Origin: Montifringilla adamsi | Taxonomy: Eukaryota > Chordata > Aves > Passeriformes > Passeridae | Assembly: GCA_017590115.1 (NCBI GenBank) | Contig: JAGGNK010009114.1 | Location: 21,986,662 to 22,050,661 of the forward strand | Direction of reading: 5' to 3' | Length of the DNA stretch: 64,000 nucleotides | Shown: in pieces, positions 27,276 through 41,251 of the stretch | How the letters are laid out: each line of letters opens with the position of its first letter | Position numbering within the stretch: position 1 is the first letter of the stretch | Notes under the pieces: model-generated | What the model was told of the DNA's origin: nothing | What the model saw: the letters and a program-made list of their open reading frames with translations, nothing else | Databases searched by the model: none | Program-made: the position numbers and the translations under genes

Positions 27276-30200
27276 AACACGAGGACAAGAAGTCAAAGAA
27301 AGATGGAATCATTGGGTTGGTGTAGGAAAAAGCTCTGCTGGACAATCCTGTATCTCACACCAGACTGATGCTTTTAAAAATACAAGCAGCCTTTTATTTT
27401 AGCAGAGTCATCCATGACAGAGCCGAAGAGAACACTTGTTCTTTGCTGGACTTTTTCTCACTTGTTCTTACCTTGTTTAAATCAAATCAATTTATGGGGA
27501 CATAATTTCTATTTACAGATTTATTTGAATTACTGGGTTCACAAAGGTAAATTAAAACAGTTTCAAAGGTGACTCTCCACAATATTATTCCACTGTAAAG
27601 ATTTAAGGCCTTTATCACCACACTGTCTGAGTATTTCTTCCATTTCCTTTTAAATATTCTTTGCTATACAGACATTATGAAACATAGATAATTTTTTAAA
27701 AGACAAAAGGTACACAAACAAACTGAAGTAGGGAATTGTCCATGTTCAGATTCAGAAAGATAGATCTGATTTTTACATGAATAAACTAGACTTCCAAGAC
27801 TTCTGTCCCAATGAAACAGGAAGCAGAATATCATTTCATGTCTGAGAAATCAGTACAAGGCAATAGATGAAAACTTGCAAAAATATGAGTAGGATGTATC
27901 CTGTGAGCACATAGACAAACACAAGCCAGACACAGGATTTCCTGAGCACACAGATCAGCATGCTTTTGCCTCTGGAAGATAAAATTACCAATTTCCCTGG
28001 TCCCCATGCAAGAAGCTTTCAGCAGCTAAGGGCTGTCATGACAAAAACACCACCACCTGATTTACCAGTGCACTGGGTACTGAAATAGGGCTGGCTCTTT
28101 GTGTAGCCTCAGTGCCTTCAGAGTCCACAGAAAATGGAGAACTGCAGGTTCCTCCCTGTGCATCTTGAATAACACCTGGAGCAAAGCAATCCTTTTCTCT
28201 CTGAAAGTGCCACACAAGTCAATATACTTCATGCAATAAAATCTGCTATAATTTCTGGTCCTGGCAGGAGTTCTGTGTTTCAAGTTTACCCTGGTTCTTC
28301 AGCTGCTCTGCGCAGTCATTCTGAGCTCATTGCTTTGTTTTTTCTCAGCTTCAGTATGAAAATATTATTTCAACCTGATGGTTTCTAATACGAGAATGAG
28401 AATTTTGTTTTTGAAGAAAACTTGAGCCACCACACTCACTGAAGGTATTTCTCATGTGCATGTACTTCCAAAACCATCATACTCATACACAGAACTAAAG
28501 AGTGGAAAAAATTGTGCCTGGTATCAAAAAGAAAAAAATTTCCATTTTGCCTTTTATTGGTCAAACAACAGGAAACCAGCATACTTAGTACAAAGCAGCC
28601 CAGAAACCGAGTGGGGTCAAACTCCATAAAAACTCCTCTTTGGCAATCTTCTCTTTGGGCTTAGTTTCATGAGTTTTGTAAAGCCATTCCTTTATTTTCT
28701 GTCAGATAAAAACTATTCACACAAAAGCTCCTGTATCTTAGAATGGTTCTTGACAGTTCTGAGTAACTGTTATAGATGAAATGTGTACCTAAGAGTTGTA
28801 GATACACATAAATAAAAATACTAATGTACTCACCCCAACAGTGTTAACCTAAAAGAAACTTCATTCTTTAACTCTGTCAATTCTAATCAAAAGTTAAGAT
28901 CAATACCACACCCTAAGCAGTAGGTCAGAGCCCCAGCAAAGCAGCACTCACACCATGTCCTGAGGCTTGTAGAGTTCAGCAGCTTCCCCCACAACCCTGA
29001 CACCCACCCTGCTGCTCAGGGGAGGAGGTGGAAGAGTCAAGAGTGAAGGAATGAAGTTGAGCCTGGGAAGAAGGTATGGGTGGGAATAAATGTTTTTAGT
29101 TTTGTCATTGTTTTTTACTACCCTACACTATATTTAATTATCAATAAATTAAATTAATCTTTAACAAGTTAAATCTTTCCCCTTCATAGTAACTGTTGAG
29201 CGATCTCCTCTCCTTAATCCTTAAGGGCTTTTTTGCAATTCTTTGCTCTCCCAGCCCTCTCGAAGACAGTGAGTGAGGGAGTGGCTGGGTGGGGACCTGG
29301 CAGCCACTCAGGGTCAACCTTCCCCATGTTTGGCAATGCCCATCTTGCAGTCAGCAGCAAGGCAGGAGCAGGTGAACAGGAGAGACACACCAAACATGGA
29401 GAACTCACTTGTGTGTGACACTCATTCACCTGTTCTCCTCCTTGTGACATTTCATACAGTATCAGCTCATAAAATCCAGTGGTACCTAAAACCATGGAGT
29501 AGGATGACAAGGTCAGCCTTTGATACAGACTCCATCTCTGGGCCAACCTGTCCCCTACAATAACCCTACACACAGGCCATGCAGGGAGACTGACAGGAGG
29601 TCACTGCAGAGCTAGTGACAAAGGAGAATTGCAGACAACTTCCACTTCCTCTGTAATCTCCCTCTGAGAAAAGGAGTGAACTCCCACATAGCACCTTACT
29701 CACCCCTGCTATGACAGAATCAAAGGAATGCCATCCATAGCTGCCAGGAAAGCATTTTAATCTCCCCAGAAATTAGATTCAAATGTTATTAATGTTTGAC
29801 ATTAGGCAAAGTGACCAAACACAGGGCCAGCTGAGCTGGTGCGGACTTCCCAAATGTGGCCTCAGCTGGATGTGGGCTACCAGCCATGGCAGTAAGACCA
29901 CAGAGGTGCAAGCAGGTGTGACCTCTAGACTGAGCAAACCTTGGAAATGACAATGTCATGACTCTTCATCAACATGCTGATGCAATGCATAATAATGTCC
30001 TTATCACAGCTGTAAGGAAAACAGTTATCATTCCCACTCACCTATTGACAAGACAGAGTGGAGCTAGGGGAATTACAATAATTGGAAAATGCATGAAAGA
30101 TGTGCCTAAACCTACAACTCCACTGTTCTTTTATGCCAAGTGTTGTAGCAGTCATTTTTTCCCTTGTCAGAAGCAACAGGCTTAACCCTACAGTCAATAT

Positions 30201-33200
30201 TAAAGGGAGGGGAATATACAGTCTAATGAGAATTGCACTCATCCCGTTCACAGGGCCCTGGCAGATCAAACAAGGACCATTTCCTGCTTTTCCAATAACA
30301 TCTAAAAGCCTGAGGCAATTTTCCAGTCACAGACATTGGTACCAATAAACAACACAACTTTAACTGAAATAGTTTTTGAAATTTACCCAAAAGGGATTTT
30401 GAGATTTGATAACAGGCTCTTCAATTACTGTTTCCAGATACACTTCATAATAGTATTCATTGAACTTGTTTCATTCAGACCAAAACAGTGATCAAAGCAA
30501 CTTAAGTAAAGCTACCTCTTTTACTGGTTTAACATTTAATCACAGTTTAGAGTCACCTGAACTGTATGCATTCCACAGACAACAAGTTCTATTGCTTACT
30601 GATGTAGAGCAGGGAAATGCAATCAATTTATATTGTGTCTATTAGTGTGCTTTTTACAAAGATCCCATAAATCACACCTACTGCTGTGGGCAGAGTTGCT
30701 GCATTTCTGTTCCTACTGTTGTAGGAAAATGCTGAAAGCAGGAAAAGCACAGCTGAAACCAACAACAAGGAGGTAAATGAGACACTGTGCAACAACAGAA
30801 ATGGGAAACTCAGACTGCATGGCACTATCTTGGAAGAAACTGGGCTGGTTTCTTTTATAGGATAGGTCTCTGTGCATTTGAGAACTGTGCAGCTATACAA
30901 TGCCATGCCAAAAAGAGCCTTATGGAATTTAACAGCTGCAGCGAAGCAACAGATCTCAGTGGGTTTAAGAAAGAAAACATCAAGTATTTCAACTCAAGGT
31001 GAGATTATAGTAAGGCAGTGTAAAGATAACAGCATCCAACTACACAGTAAAAACCCAACTTTAGTATTACATATTTTTCCTGCAAGGTTTCTCCACACCT
31101 CAAACATATTTCATCTCCAATAAAATTAAAACGCAGATTTAAAACTACATGGACACATGTTACAATTCTGGAAAAGAAACTTCAGTTTAAAAGCTCTTTC
31201 AGCAGGTATCACATATTTATCAAACTAACTACTGTGTCACATTAAGGCTCTGGCAGATTTATGCAGGTGTTAAGAAAGAGAACTTCGATTTATTTCAGAC
31301 TCCTAGGCTGAAATATTGCTTACTTGGTAACAACAGAAACTTCATTCAATAAGGAACCCCTCACCTTCTCAAGTCCTCCATCTCAAACCGTATGCTTATA
31401 TGACAGATTAAAGTTTCCCCACAATTTCATTTAGGAATAGGGAGCATTGCTCTCCTGATTACAAAGGTCAACTTACAGATTACCACCAACTATTATATTT
31501 CATTCTTTCCATCATGCAAAGAAAATAGTTTGAAATGCAAAGAAATATATGTAGAAATGTCTAGGTAAATCCCCTCAGTACAGGAATTACACATACTTAT
31601 GCCGTAGTATATGTTCTTACATTGATCTATCCACATCTGAGAAAGAATGTCCGAGTCCAAAATATTATTCTCTAGTCATCATCTTCACTTGGTTTTAACA
31701 CTTCCTCACATCATCATTTGTCTTGTCCTGTTTAATTGTACCCAAATTAAGCAAAAGTCGCAAATCCTTCGAACAACACAATCTCTAGGCAGCATGAGAT
31801 TATCCAGCTTCCAGTTCCATTATTTGTTCAAACAGGATAAGAAAAAATACACTCATTTAGAGAGAAAGTCTGTTTGTGTAAGCAAATATCTTTATATTAT
31901 ACTAAAAATCAGCAAAAATAACCTTTCATAATCATCATAACAAACAATGTTTTAAAATAAAACAAAATATTTAGGTGACACATTCTCTTCCAAGCATCTG
32001 GCCTACCCTAAAATAAAACCACAGCCTGCTGAGGCCAGCAGGAGTTTTCCTCACTGGAATAACATGGCTAACCAAGTTGCCATTAATGAAAAATGGTATT
32101 TAAGTTTGCCTTCAAACTGTTTAGCCAATGTGCAGACAGCCTTAAAAAGAACATAATGCTGATTTAGGGGGCCTTCACCTTTATCTAAATCAGAGGGACA
32201 GACATAAAGAGACAAACAACTTTAATTCAAAGAACTTGTGTCCCTCTGCTTCTCGACAGACCCAAGCACGCTCGACTGCAAACAGAAGTGAAAGAAAAAG
32301 AATGGATTAATTTGAAGATAGTGGACTTCAGGGATCCTGACTAATAAAATAGTTTTTCTTTTCAGAAAAATGGTAGAAATGAATCAGACTACTGCAGTTC
32401 CACAGGAATAATGAAGAGCTCTCTTGAAAACACCTGAATATGCATCAGTTAAAATTTTATGAAAGTACTGGGAGCATCACTCTGGAGACTGGCTCCCCTC
32501 GCCCCTTCTTTTCTTAACCATGGCTCCATCACCTTCAAAGTTAATTTCACAGGTTTCTAGTCACTGCAGCAATAATACTGTTCTGAAATCGGGACCTCAG
32601 GAAATTCTTCCTTAAACAAAGATTAATATAAAACAGAGCAAAATATTCTAACCAGGAATACTCAAGGGGTGGATTTAGTTTATGTATATTACTCCAGGAC
32701 TCTCATCAGAATAAGTAAAATTGAAACCAAAGATCAGTGAAGAGGAACAACAGAAAACTAAAAAATATCCTTAGCATTTTTAGTGGAGAATTTCAGAATT
32801 AACTGAACACTTAATGATTTAAATAGTTTTTTTGAATTCTGCAGAGAATGAATGCAAATTTTTCCAAACACAAAATAACAGAGGAGAACAAATTTTATTA
32901 TTGCTATCAATGGTTTTTGCAGTGTTGCCTAGAAACCCAGATTCAAATCAGAGGAGCAGCATGGCAAACACCGAGGAAATAAGAAAAAAAAAAAAAATAA
33001 AAATGCCCAAAGCAGAAAACTCTAAAACCCCCAAGAAACCTAACAAAAAAAAAAAAAACAAAAACAACTTCCAGGTTTTTTTCACCTTATTAAACTGAAC
33101 TTGAACTTTTAACAATTCAGTGGCCTATGGAAGTAGTTAATATTCAGTCCTGATGGAAAATATAGATGAAATTCCATTGTCTCTTTTGATTTTTTGGATT

Positions 33201-33831
33201 GTTTTGTTTCTGTGCACATGACAAAAACAATGAAAAAAATCTGTTTGCTGTACAAGATCTCATCATGCATCATGAAAACAATAACTCAAATCCTTACTAC
33301 TATCATACAAATGGTTTATGTTAATCTGTTCTAAGCTGGTTCTCTTGGAAATGGAGCTCTGCTCTAGCCCAAAGCTTTGGCCCAGGCAATGCAGGAAATT
33401 ATTTGAAGCAGGTCCAAGCAGGATGAGCTTGCCCAAAGCTGCCAAAAGGCTTCACTTTTTCTTCCTCTCTTTATTCAGATTGATCAAACCCATTCTTGCT
33501 TACAAGACACTAACAGCCACATACTGACTTACCAGTGGCATACACTTCTTGAGAAGTGAAGTCCTACACTTAGAAAATTATTGGGAATTCTAGCAAATGC
33601 AAAATCCCTAGAAATGAAAATTTTCACCACCCCATAAAATGAGAGCATAAACCTTTTAAGTATTCCAACAATCATTCAAGAGCCTGTCATGTTTATGGAA
33701 TTTCCCAGGGAGAGCAGATTTTGGCTCAGATTAGATCCATTCAAGTTATCAACAGGTCTGGACAAAGTCTCTGCACCAAAGGATGTTTTTTTTGTCCCAT
33801 ATTTTGAATGCAGTTGACTGGTGGTACGTAC

Positions 33832-33965
33832 CTGGAAAACTGCTCCTGCAGCCCCCGCATCTGGGCTCTGCTCCGCTCCGACTCCAGCGTCACCTCCCGT
33901 AATCTTTTCTCACTCTCAAGTCTCAAATGCCTTTCTTCCTCCAACTCATGTATCAGCTTCTCACG
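33832..33965 (-). CDS. NCKAP5: NCKAP5 internal coding exon (N-terminal coiled coil, part 2)
   Basis: This 134-nt minus-strand exon encodes 44 residues plus two bases, beginning REKLIHELEEERHLRLESEK and ending GLQEQFS. The acceptor is TTTCAG (AG at 33967-33966) and the donor is a near-consensus CCAG|GTACGT (GT at 33831-33830). Entry phase 0 matches the exit of the exon at 58720-58783, so the two join without a frame break and continue the same heptad pattern. Exit phase is 2, the AG probably giving Arg or Ser with the next exon. The charged E/R/L-rich helix matches recalled NCKAP5, in which this segment follows SEGAM directly and precedes a METxx-type stretch. That next exon was not found on the minus strand below 33831, so it is probably beyond base 1. 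The open frame starts with an in-frame ATG within the intron (33977), which is not a real start. Conservation in a coiled coil surrounded by diverged intron is good evidence of function. Confidence 0.93.
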
Positions 33966-34678
33966 CTGAAATGCCATAAAAATTTATTCATTAATTTTAC
34001 GCAAACCATGCTTTTAGGAAAAATTGAGATTTAATTTGGGAAAAATCATCATAAAATCAAAATAATTACCCTACTAAACCAGTGCCATCTTTTTTGTGCA
34101 GCAATGTTACAGAGGGAAGAAGTTTTTTCAGAATATCCCATCACACTGAGCTACCCTTCCTCAGCTCACTCATGGATGTCAGCATATTGAAAAAAAACAC
34201 CCACCCCCTCCTTCAAAGTGCTTTTCCTTTGCCACCATTCAAAATAAATACAAAAAATTATATTTGAGATCTGCGACCCATCTTGTCTGAATGCAGACAC
34301 AGGAAGAATGAAACAAATCAAGAGGTCAACTTGTCACCCATCCCTGAATGTTTCAAGCTCACAAGGAGGAAATGAACCTGATTCTACAGCCACTGGTTTT
34401 CTTGTTTTGGCTGAGAGGAGGAACCCTACCAGTAGAAGAGAGTTTATTTGAATTTACTTAGTGAAATACTATGATAACAAATACGTTTTTAAAAACTGAG
34501 TACAAATCAAACCAATGCAAGAGCAATAAAAGTGTCATTAACATTACTAACAGCTCTCAAAGGCAACTAGGATATGGGTTTTGCTAATTCTTAAAATGTA
34601 GGACCCAAAAACCCAACCCATAACATACAGCACTACCTGGATAAATCTACATAGGTCATGTAGGTCATGGCCTAACCC

Positions 34679-34694
34679 TTTTTTTTTTTTTTTT
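34679..34694. repeat. Poly-T tract, 16 T
   Basis: A homopolymer run about 700 bases upstream, in gene orientation, of the exon at 33832-33965. Confidence 0.93.
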
Positions 34695-36303
34695 AAAGCA
34701 TCATATAAAGGGTACCTAAATATTTTAAAATCTTATTTCAATAGTGGTTAAATATGACTTAAGAGGAGCAGAAAAATTAACCTAAAAATTATTTAAAATG
34801 TTACTGCAATTAAAAAAATGTATTTACAGGCTTTTCTATGTGACCTCTGTTAAACAGAAATGAAGTGAAATTAAATTTTATCCTTGTGAATTTAAATGAG
34901 AAAACAAATCAATAAAACCCCCAAGGATTTTACGTGGCACTACATTATTCTCTGTCAGTGATGGGGTTCTCATGTCTAGGAACAGCTCAGGTCACTGTGA
35001 AGCTACAGTGGGTTCCCCACCCATCTGCTTTGTGCCTACGGTGCAGGGAGATTTGCAGCCTGTCAGACAGCCTGATGTAATTCCATGGCTGACCTAAATT
35101 TTCATGGCATACCTGCAAAAACGTACATAAAAATTATCCATACAGTTTCATTAGTAAATAACAGAGGTATCTTAGAGATAAGCTATTAAATGGGAGAGAC
35201 AGGCTATTTGTACAAATCTCACAGCTATAAATCTTACTGGATAATAATTTACAATAGCAGTAACCAGGGGACCTAAAATATGAACATTGCCAAGTGGAAA
35301 ACGGATCTTAAAGACAGTGATAAATAAGCAGATGCCACAAAGGGAGGCTGCAAAGGTTTAAATGAAATATCTATATGCTTGTGAAAAAATAGGGGGAATT
35401 ACTCAGAGAACAGAGGGGTTCTGTCTGGTTGGCCATATGTAATACCAGCAAAATGGAAAACTGCACAAGAAGAAACAAATTACTGGCAAAAAAATACATT
35501 GTTCTAACTGAATTACCTAATCATTGTCCTTAGTGTTACACAGCCATGCCCTGCCAGGTGCTGAGTAATCCGCAGTTTCTGCCTCAGGAGGAAGAGCTAA
35601 GAGTTCAGCACCAGGCAGAAGACAGCAATTGGCTCACAGAGGATAATTCAGGCTGATGATATGGGAGGAATATTCACAGCAGTCAGTATTGCTCCAGCTT
35701 AGATCCCACCAATGCCAACTTCAAAATGATCCTGCTCCAGGAGCTCCTGCTGAATGCTGACAGCATCTTCTCTTGAAGGGAAGCTTCACTGCTGCTAAAG
35801 GGGTATCCAGGACCTCCCAAGTCAGTGGGTAACAAGGAAAAGAACATAAAAGGAATACATAACTAACTACCACCTAGGACTTAAGAAAAACTTTCAGAAG
35901 ATACTGGTGTCTACAGAGACTGAGCTTAAAACCAAATATGCAGCTGTTCCTACAGGAACTGAAAAGCCACCTTGGAAAAAACTCAATGCTACTATGAACA
36001 CCTGAGTAACCAAGCTGACCCAAGGCTGTGCCTGAGCTACCTGACACAGTAAAGCTAAACTACAACAAGGGACTACAAACCAGAGATCCAGCCACACCTT
36101 CAAGCCTTAGTCAGCATCACAGCAGCCACAATGATCTCTATTGTGATACCGCATTGTCACAGCACATGCCACAGACAAGACAGCCACAATACACAGAGCA
36201 TCATCATACAATTTCAGAAGGCTTTAAGTATTCACCCAAACACAGTAACACCATACCACATCAGAAAGCTTCAAGCATCTGCTCTTCTTGTTCTTGAGCC
36301 CAA

Positions 36304-36314
36304 CTTTTTATACC
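36304..36314 (-). promoter_or_regulatory. TATA box candidate on minus strand
   Basis: The minus strand reads GGTATAAAAAG, close to a perfect metazoan TATA box, immediately downstream of a GC-rich stretch. If used, initiation about 30 bases on would give an RNA sense with NCKAP5 starting inside the intron. It probably belongs to the LTR-like block around it. Confidence 0.4.
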
Positions 36315-36656
36315 CCTCATGTTCATGCATTGCACCCGTGAGCCCTCTGTTCCCTTTGTGGTTGGCCAGTGCCCCTGGGCACTCCATGGCTCATTGCTGT
36401 CAGTGCTGTTCATCTGCTGCTCACAGCTGTGCCCACTGGGGATGAGGCTGGGCCACAGCCCCACTCCCAGTTACCAAAAAGTGTGTGGCTACACAGCAAC
36501 TACCTCTGCATGTCTGCTATGCTGACCACACTCTGGTCCCCCAAATAAATCTTCCCACATTATGCACAAAGCCAGATCTCCACAGGTAGGACAGACAAAA
36601 AGTGGCGCTGTAAAAAGCAGACGAGTCTTCTATTCTCCTGTCCTGCAGAAGGACTG

Positions 36657-36686
36657 TGCTGTACCTACAGCCTATGCTGTACCTAC
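36657..36686. repeat. Short direct repeat, 18-bp period
   Basis: TGCTGTACCTAC occurs at 36657 and 36675 within the LTR-like block. The 18-bp period keeps any plus-strand frame in register. Confidence 0.8.
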
Positions 36687-38305
36687 GCTCCTGCTCCTCA
36701 CAAACCCTCACCTTCTGGAAGAGAACTGCATAGACAGCACAGATTCACAAACCCAAACTTCTCCCTACAGGTCAAAGAGCTGTGCAAGCTATTTCTAAGC
36801 TTCATTTACCTCTTGCTGATAGGTCAGAGAATGCTGTTGCTGCTATTTACTCCTTCTGTTCATGTGGGGAAGGCTGTGTGATAACACACATCCTACACAA
36901 AGAGATCAGCAAATCCACATGGGGACTTTTTTTTTAAAGAATGAACATAGAAATTACCTTAAGAAAAGTACTTTTAAATGAGCAACACATGTACATTACT
37001 AGAACAATAACATCTCAGGAATGAAATCCCTAAACATTAGGAACTTCTGGAATGAGCTAAACATCCAGTTCCAACTCAGCCACCTCATGGGCAAGAATGA
37101 CAACACATTATTAATTATATGAGCACGTACTGTTGCTGTACAAAACTCCTGCTCCTTTCAGGTTTAGGGATGAACAAAAGAGTCACAAGGCTACAAGACC
37201 AGAAACAACAGCAGTGACCTATGGCCCTGAAATTCTGAGTTCTGTTCCTAGCTACCAAAACCCTCCTGTATGAATGGGGCCAAGACTTGCCCACAGGACA
37301 TCTGCACAGCAACAACACCATCAGCCCTCACTGCCGGGATTCTTCACAGGAATTTGTTGGCAACCTTGCAGCACTTCTGCCATTTCTTGCAGGCAGAAAG
37401 CAGATCTGCTTTCAGCCAGATCACAGACAATAAATACTGTGAAGTGGGGAGAAAAAGGTGTAAGAGACCACCCACACTTGGGAAGTTTTCAGTCTGCAGG
37501 ACACAAAACACTAAAGTATACTACACATAGAAAGTAGCTCCCAACAGTAGTGACCTTATCCACAGAAAAGAGAACTAGATTTTTATTCAAACCCAGAAAA
37601 TCCATAATGAAGTGTCAGAAGAGAGAAGTGAGCCTAACATACAGAAAGGCCAGGATTAAAAAGAGATTTTTGTAGATTTTTTTGTCTCCTGGAAGAAGAA
37701 AAAATATCCCTGAACTTTGCAGGAATTTTGTGCTGACATAATGCACTTTATAAGCTCCTCTGTGCTAACCCCACTTTATTCCTGTGCAAAAAAAAAGGTG
37801 TGTGAGAAGAAATAAACTGAACTGGTTAAAGGTTTTATAGTAAATATAAGCTTAATAGAAAGTAATAGAATTAGCATGCAATGTGAAGAAAAGGTTGAAT
37901 AAAAAAGCGTCATGCGAAATGCTTCAGTTCATTTTAACACGAGAAAAATCATTGCCATCTTCCAATGAAGTCATGAATTCCCACTTGCCTCTTCCTCTTT
38001 AATTGCAAATTCTTCTCTGCACAAGCTCTGCTCAAACTATTTTTCTCTACTTCCTCTCCTTGCCTTCTGCAGCACAGCTGTACCCTTCCCTTCTTAGAAG
38101 CATAACCTTTACTTGATTCTTGCTTCCCCTTTTCAGCCTCCCCAGAGAGCCTGACTTTCATCACACCACCCAGTCAAATTCCTGATAACTTTCCAAACAG
38201 GCAAAAAATTCATGTGAACAAACTAGAGTGAAAGACACTGTTAGCAAACTCTACTGATACTTTCGTGCAAGTCCTGGAATATTTTAGCACGGAAGAAAGT
38301 TTCAC

Positions 38306-38365
38306 GGGCTGCTCAATATGCTCCTGAGCCAGAGCCTGCACTTCAGCAAGCTCCTTCTTGTGTAG
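38306..38365 (-). other. Candidate 60-nt in-phase cassette exon within the NCKAP5 intron
   Basis: On the minus strand, a good acceptor (CATTTCCACAG) opens 20 codons reading LHKKELAEVQALAQEHIEQP. A weak donor follows (CCC|GTGAAA). The phase is 0/0, compatible with the flanking NCKAP5 exons, and the peptide has heptad-like hydrophobic spacing. The weak donor and the lack of any such segment in recalled NCKAP5 keep confidence low; a decayed or chance exon is possible. Confidence 0.2.
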
Positions 38366-41251
38366 CTGTGGAAATGTTCGTGTCAAAATGTTTCTTTCCT
38401 CACCCAGGCAGGGACATGCACCTCATGTTAAGTCATCTTTTAAAAGTTAAGGAAGGAATCCAATCTGAGCTTCTCGCGATCAAAACAAAACGCATGAAAA
38501 CTATTTATAACTAGATTGGAAGGAATGCGTGTGTTTGACTGAAAAATGTGATTTGTTCCTCAGCACTCCATAAAGAGACCAAGAGGCACCATTTATTCTC
38601 AGGGTTACTGGTTAATAGCTGTGCTCACAGTCTAAGGATTAACCCTGTGCAGCCATACAAGTGTCTGCCAAGAGGAGCTCAACCATTTGTGTCTCCCTTA
38701 ATTACCCTGGGATGTGCCCAAATGTCAGCACCCAGTTCTTTCACGTTCTACCAAAGTGCAAATGTCTGGTGTGTTGAGTGAGGAAGTGTGAGTGTGGATG
38801 GGGCAGGTGGCAGCCTGGAAGGCAAACATGCACATGGTGCTGTGGGGTGAGGGATGCACAACAGGTCCTTCGCTTCTGAGCAGCCCGACCCCAGCACACA
38901 GAGGGAATGTGTGGCACGGCAGGGTTTGGCACAGAAATGCTGATATCTTCCCTTTTTTTTTCATTAAATCTCAACATGGATGACACTAAAGCCTTCTATG
39001 TCAGGGACTTGGAATTTTACCTCCTATACCTGTTACTGCTGGTAAATTCATCCAATGTCCCATCAGAATGGCAGGAACAACTTCATGAAAATACTTCTCA
39101 GAGAAGTACTTGCTGATTTCTCCTCATTAGGGTCAAGCATTTCAGTAACTAAGCAGATTTCTCATTCCAAAGCTCTCCATTTCCCTATCTTTATTTTGGT
39201 GTATGAACTTTTTTGTAATTTTTTGTCCCCTACATCCTGCTGAGGATGGGAAGCAGAAGCAAAGCTGACCCAAGGCTGAGGTCAGCCTACCACATCACAG
39301 CAATTTTCTTTTTTAACTTGTTAATTTATCTTTCTCATACAAAACCATACCATCATAATGAAAAATTTTAGCTATACATTAAAGAAAAACATGTCTGTGT
39401 GTCAAGATTTAAAACTAAAGATGACTGCAAGTGAAGAATTAGAGGTGTGGGGTACCACACACACCATGCATTGCTGTCCATCAGGGACAGCCCAACACTT
39501 CCATGAGGAACTGCTCCCTCCTCCTTCTGTTTAGCTTATCCTTGTGTCTTATGAAAAGCAGCTCTTCAGAACAGCTAGATATAACCTGACTGATTAGCTC
39601 AATATCAAAAATGTCTCAAAAGGAATACACATGAAATCTCATCATTAAGATTATATTATAAGTAGGGGAAAGAGCTACTGATTAAGTAGAAATAAGAATC
39701 CTCTAGTCTTGAATTTGTTCTTTGCTTCCCCTGTGCATCATAGGAAAGGGTTTACTATGGTGCTGCTAATTATGCAAACATGGGACCAATATTTTGTCAA
39801 AAAAAGTCTACATGAGAATATTTAGCACAGGCTTAATGTTGCCCAAAATCAGGCTAATAACCTGCACATTAAATTTTTAACAACTACTTTAAAGCATTTG
39901 CTAAAGAGGGTCACAATTTCTGTGTAATTAATATTGATTACAAACAGATACTTTGCAATGAATTTAAATGATGGGAAGAAAAGATTAAAATATTTTTTGG
40001 TTTAGAATTTGAAGTACCATTAAGTCATTGCAAACCCAAACTGAGTTTTTATGTATTTATTTTTAATGCGTTTTCTGATGCTGTTCCTCTGACACCTTGC
40101 CATAAAAGTCCTAATTTAACAGACTCATAGCCTGGTTTACAACACAACATCCCACGAGCCAGAGAGAATGCAGACACAGAGTAGACAACAAAGACAACTG
40201 AATGAAGCAAACAAATAGCAGCTACTAGAAGCACACTAAAATTAGTATTTCTAGCAAAGTCATTGCCCAATACTTTTATGAATTAATATGCACATTCAAA
40301 GTATTCAAGCCCACTATTTTATCACCCTTGTATGCCCTTTTGAAAGACTGCTGCAGGCAGGAGCCATAGAACAGCCTGGGACAAGAGATGAGAGAGGGAT
40401 GGTGAAGCAGTTCCATTTTTCAATAATCAATTATGAAATATTAATTGAAATAGAAACTGGGATTTGCAACTTGGTCTCCCAGTTGGTTTAACAAAGCATC
40501 GTTCTTTCTGATGCAATGAATCTTTAATTCTCCCAACAAAATGCCTGGTGATCAAATGGTATTTGTTCAAGTGCCACAAAATATTCCCGAGTCCCAGCTG
40601 CTCACGGCCCATGCAGCTGGGGAAAGGGAAGTACAAATGTTCTGTGTTACAGGTATTTTGTAAGAGCTTGTGTTTGGGCCTTGAAAATCAAGCAGATCAA
40701 GGTGGTTCTCCCTCATCTCTCTTACACAGAAGGTGGGTGGAATCTCTTTGCTGAGATTTTCCCCTCTCTCCAGAGGCAGGTGGACCTGCTTCTCCTTCTG
40801 CAAAGCCCAGCGCTCTTCCCCCAAACTCCTCACATGCAACACACAGGATATTACAGTCCCCTAGCTGAACCTATTTCACTCACAAATGACAGGAAAGAAA
40901 TGTGATTAAAAACCAGAGAGCATATACCATTTTTTATTTCATCATGAATTGCACTGGATACTGTATTTTTGCTCAAATTAAAATGAGTCAAACTTCAGTG
41001 TCCTTTGTTTGCCACTCATCGATCCCTGTTAAACCAAATGTTTCTCATTCTGTAATCAATACTTCTCTGCAAAAATAAACCCAGGCACTGACAAACAACT
41101 TTGCAGAACATTGCAGCATTCCTTGTAGCGGACTTTGTCAGCATGAAAAAACATTCCCCCAAAGAATGGGGAGAAAAGAAGAGCACTGCTTATTGTGCTT
41201 ATTACAATTTTTACAAGCTGCTTAAAGCTGAATTATTTTACTGAAGAAAGA

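Larger units (their letters stand above)
1..33831 (-). other. NCKAP5: NCKAP5 intron downstream of the second exon (partial)
   Basis: From the donor at 33831 to the window edge I found no further minus-strand exon fitting NCKAP5, so this looks like at least 33.8 kb of one phase-2 intron. It is AT-rich, with one CR1 copy and a few local duplications and simple repeats. Outside those listed elements (for example 5-12.5, 12.8-15.9, 16-18.7, 19.2-26.4 and 27.3-33.8 kb) I see no gene, RNA gene or recognisable transposon. Old diverged repeats could well be present and missed by eye. Confidence 0.7.
35890..36800 (-). mobile_element. Candidate LTR or other retroelement-derived block
   Basis: This is a compositional island in AT-rich intron. 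Read on the minus strand it has a GC-rich upstream part, then a TATA box at 36304-36314, then about 400 bases rich in TGTG and CTGTG words. The sharp change of composition and the promoter layout suggest an LTR in minus orientation, that is, sense with NCKAP5. The plus-strand frame over 36028-36297 looks polypeptide-like (Ser, His and Gln rich) but has no known domain. I could not define ends, direct repeats or internal genes. A unique GC-rich regulatory patch is the alternative. Confidence 0.35.

Noticed and set aside
29214..29573. 119-codon minus-strand frame in a moderately GC-rich stretch
   Set aside because: Plus-strand frames are open over the same bases, there are no NCKAP5-like residues, and no convincing splice pair was found.
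31360..31390. ATGGAGGACTTGAGAAG followed by GTGAGG on the minus strand, reminiscent of the next NCKAP5 exon
   Set aside because: The preceding bases do not give an acceptor in the required phase: joining with the AG left by the 134-nt exon produces a stop almost at once.
33533..33563. Exon-like 31-nt minus-strand segment with a strong donor (CTG|GTAAGT), in phase after the 134-nt exon
   Set aside because: The peptide (TSLLKKCMPL) does not continue the coiled coil, NCKAP5 is expected to continue with a METxx-like stretch, and the implied intron of about 270 bases is atypical for this gene.
36580..36620. AGTGGCGCTGTAAAAAGCAG resembling the start of a lysine-tRNA primer-binding site
   Set aside because: Only the first six bases fit and the orientation conflicts with the TATA box of the surrounding block.
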